From Elysia marginata (lineage: Eukaryota > Mollusca > Gastropoda > Plakobranchidae), in assembly GCA_019649035.1 (NCBI GenBank), contig BMAT01012378.1:62899-93805 (forward strand): a DNA stretch of 30,907 nt, read 5' to 3'. Below the pieces are notes generated by a model. That model made no database searches and was not told the DNA's origin. It was given only the letters and a program-made list of their open reading frames with translations. Every line of letters starts with the position of its first letter. Within the stretch, counting starts at the first letter, position 1. The position numbers were made by a program, and so were the translations under genes. This document shows positions 30,301 through 30,907 of this stretch, one piece after another.

Positions 30301-30500
30301 GCTTGACAGTTTCAGTTTTCCTATCACTGTTTTTTGGACACTTTGGGGGTCGAAAGTTAAACAGAAATACCCCACTTAGATTAGATATACAGAATTTAGC
30401 CTTGGCTGTTTCAGTTTTCGTATAACTGTTTATATAGGAATCGAAAACTAGACATAAATTTGGTCTTGATTGTTCCAGTTTTTTGAATAACTGCTTTTCA
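30301..30500. repeat. Three degenerate direct repeats
   Basis: 'cttgacagtttcagttttcc', 'cttggctgtttcagttttcg' and 'cttgattgttccagtttttt' start at 30301, 30401 and about 30465. Each is followed within 10 nt by 'aactg' or 'cactg'. Spacing is uneven (about 100 and 64 nt). The origin is unknown. Confidence 0.6.
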
Positions 30501-30706
30501 GACCCTTTGATGCAACATGTCGCTTGATATGAGACAATTTCCAACAGTTTTCCCTTTTTTTATTATAGAACTTAAAATTAAACTCAAAGTCTATGATAAA
30601 GTGATGCCATATATATTTGTTATATTATGTTATAGGTTTTGGGGTAAAATAACATAATTCGTAGAGTGCTCTACTTAGGGAGCGTCATAATTGTTACATG
30701 TATATA

Positions 30707-30907
30707 CTGACCGCCAAAAGAAACGCAACATCGAATCTTCAATATATATTATTGAAAACTGCAAATGATTAAATGAGGCATGTGATACATCATTTTAAAG
30801 GTTATTTATTGCTTTTCCAACTCAAAAGAACGCTACGTTCATCGGTGGTCTCTGAGAACGAGGAAATTAGTTAAATGAGGCATGTGATACATCATTTTAA
30901 AGGTTAT
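30707..30907. repeat. Possible transposon terminus and exact 37-nt direct repeat reaching the window edge
   Basis: A 37-nt word beginning ttaaatgaggcatgtg and ending ttaaaggttat occurs at 30769-30805 and again, identically, at 30871-30907 where the window stops, a 102-bp period. Upstream, 'tatactgaccgccaaaagaa' followed by acgcaaca has the look of a DNA-transposon end next to TA. Whether the array continues is not visible. Confidence 0.6.

Noticed and set aside
30769-30907. CRISPR-like pattern (two identical 37-nt repeats, 65-nt spacer)
   Set aside because: There are only two units, in an animal genome next to a transposon-like end; a tandem or subterminal repeat is the sensible reading.

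Overview
The window is an AT-rich, intron-rich and repeat-rich piece of an animal nuclear genome. It holds one gene I can reconstruct with confidence, a phytochelatin synthase (glutathione gamma-glutamylcysteinyltransferase) on the minus strand. The rest is transposon remains, tRNA-derived SINEs, a truncated LINE, microsatellites and featureless AT-rich DNA. An invertebrate fits best, because animal phytochelatin synthases are known from nematodes, annelids, molluscs and tunicates but not from vertebrates. The AGATCT/CTAGAT-rich, ACATGTA-rich and TAGGCCTA-rich texture suggests to me a marine mollusc, possibly a gastropod. That species guess is an impression, not a result.

Layout: 1-710 is the right part of a TA-flanked inverted-repeat DNA transposon. 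711-7188 is intergenic and contains a 1.2 kb inverted-repeat element (2212-3446) with a SINE inside it (about 2817-3150), a purine-rich tract and a few short repeats. 6813-7237 is a small non-autonomous DNA element whose right end carries the first canonical AATAAA found downstream of the gene.

7588-18954 (minus) is the phytochelatin synthase coding region in seven coding exons. The exon sums give a closed frame of 1680 nt, or 559 residues plus stop. All six introns have GT-AG ends and compatible phases. The predicted Cys68-His175-Asp193 triad corresponds to Cys56-His162-Asp180 of Arabidopsis PCS1, and a long Cys-rich C-terminal domain lies entirely in the last exon. The introns hold several repeats: a TIR family with three copies in the window (two of them intronic), a 5'-truncated CR1/L2-type LINE, and three small TA/CAGT elements. 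A strong splice acceptor just upstream of the ATG implies at least one non-coding first exon, so the promoter lies somewhere in 19-31 kb and I could not place it.

18971-30907 contains no recognisable coding sequence. It holds the third copy of the TIR family with a SINE inserted between a perfect 14-bp target-site duplication, two further tRNA-like segments, GA/CT and CTAT microsatellites, a CTAGAT-rich stretch, and at the right edge a possible transposon terminus followed by an exact 37-nt direct repeat that reaches the window end.

The expected role of the gene product is to join gamma-glutamylcysteine units from glutathione into metal-chelating phytochelatins. No second pathway gene, such as a vacuolar phytochelatin transporter, is visible here.
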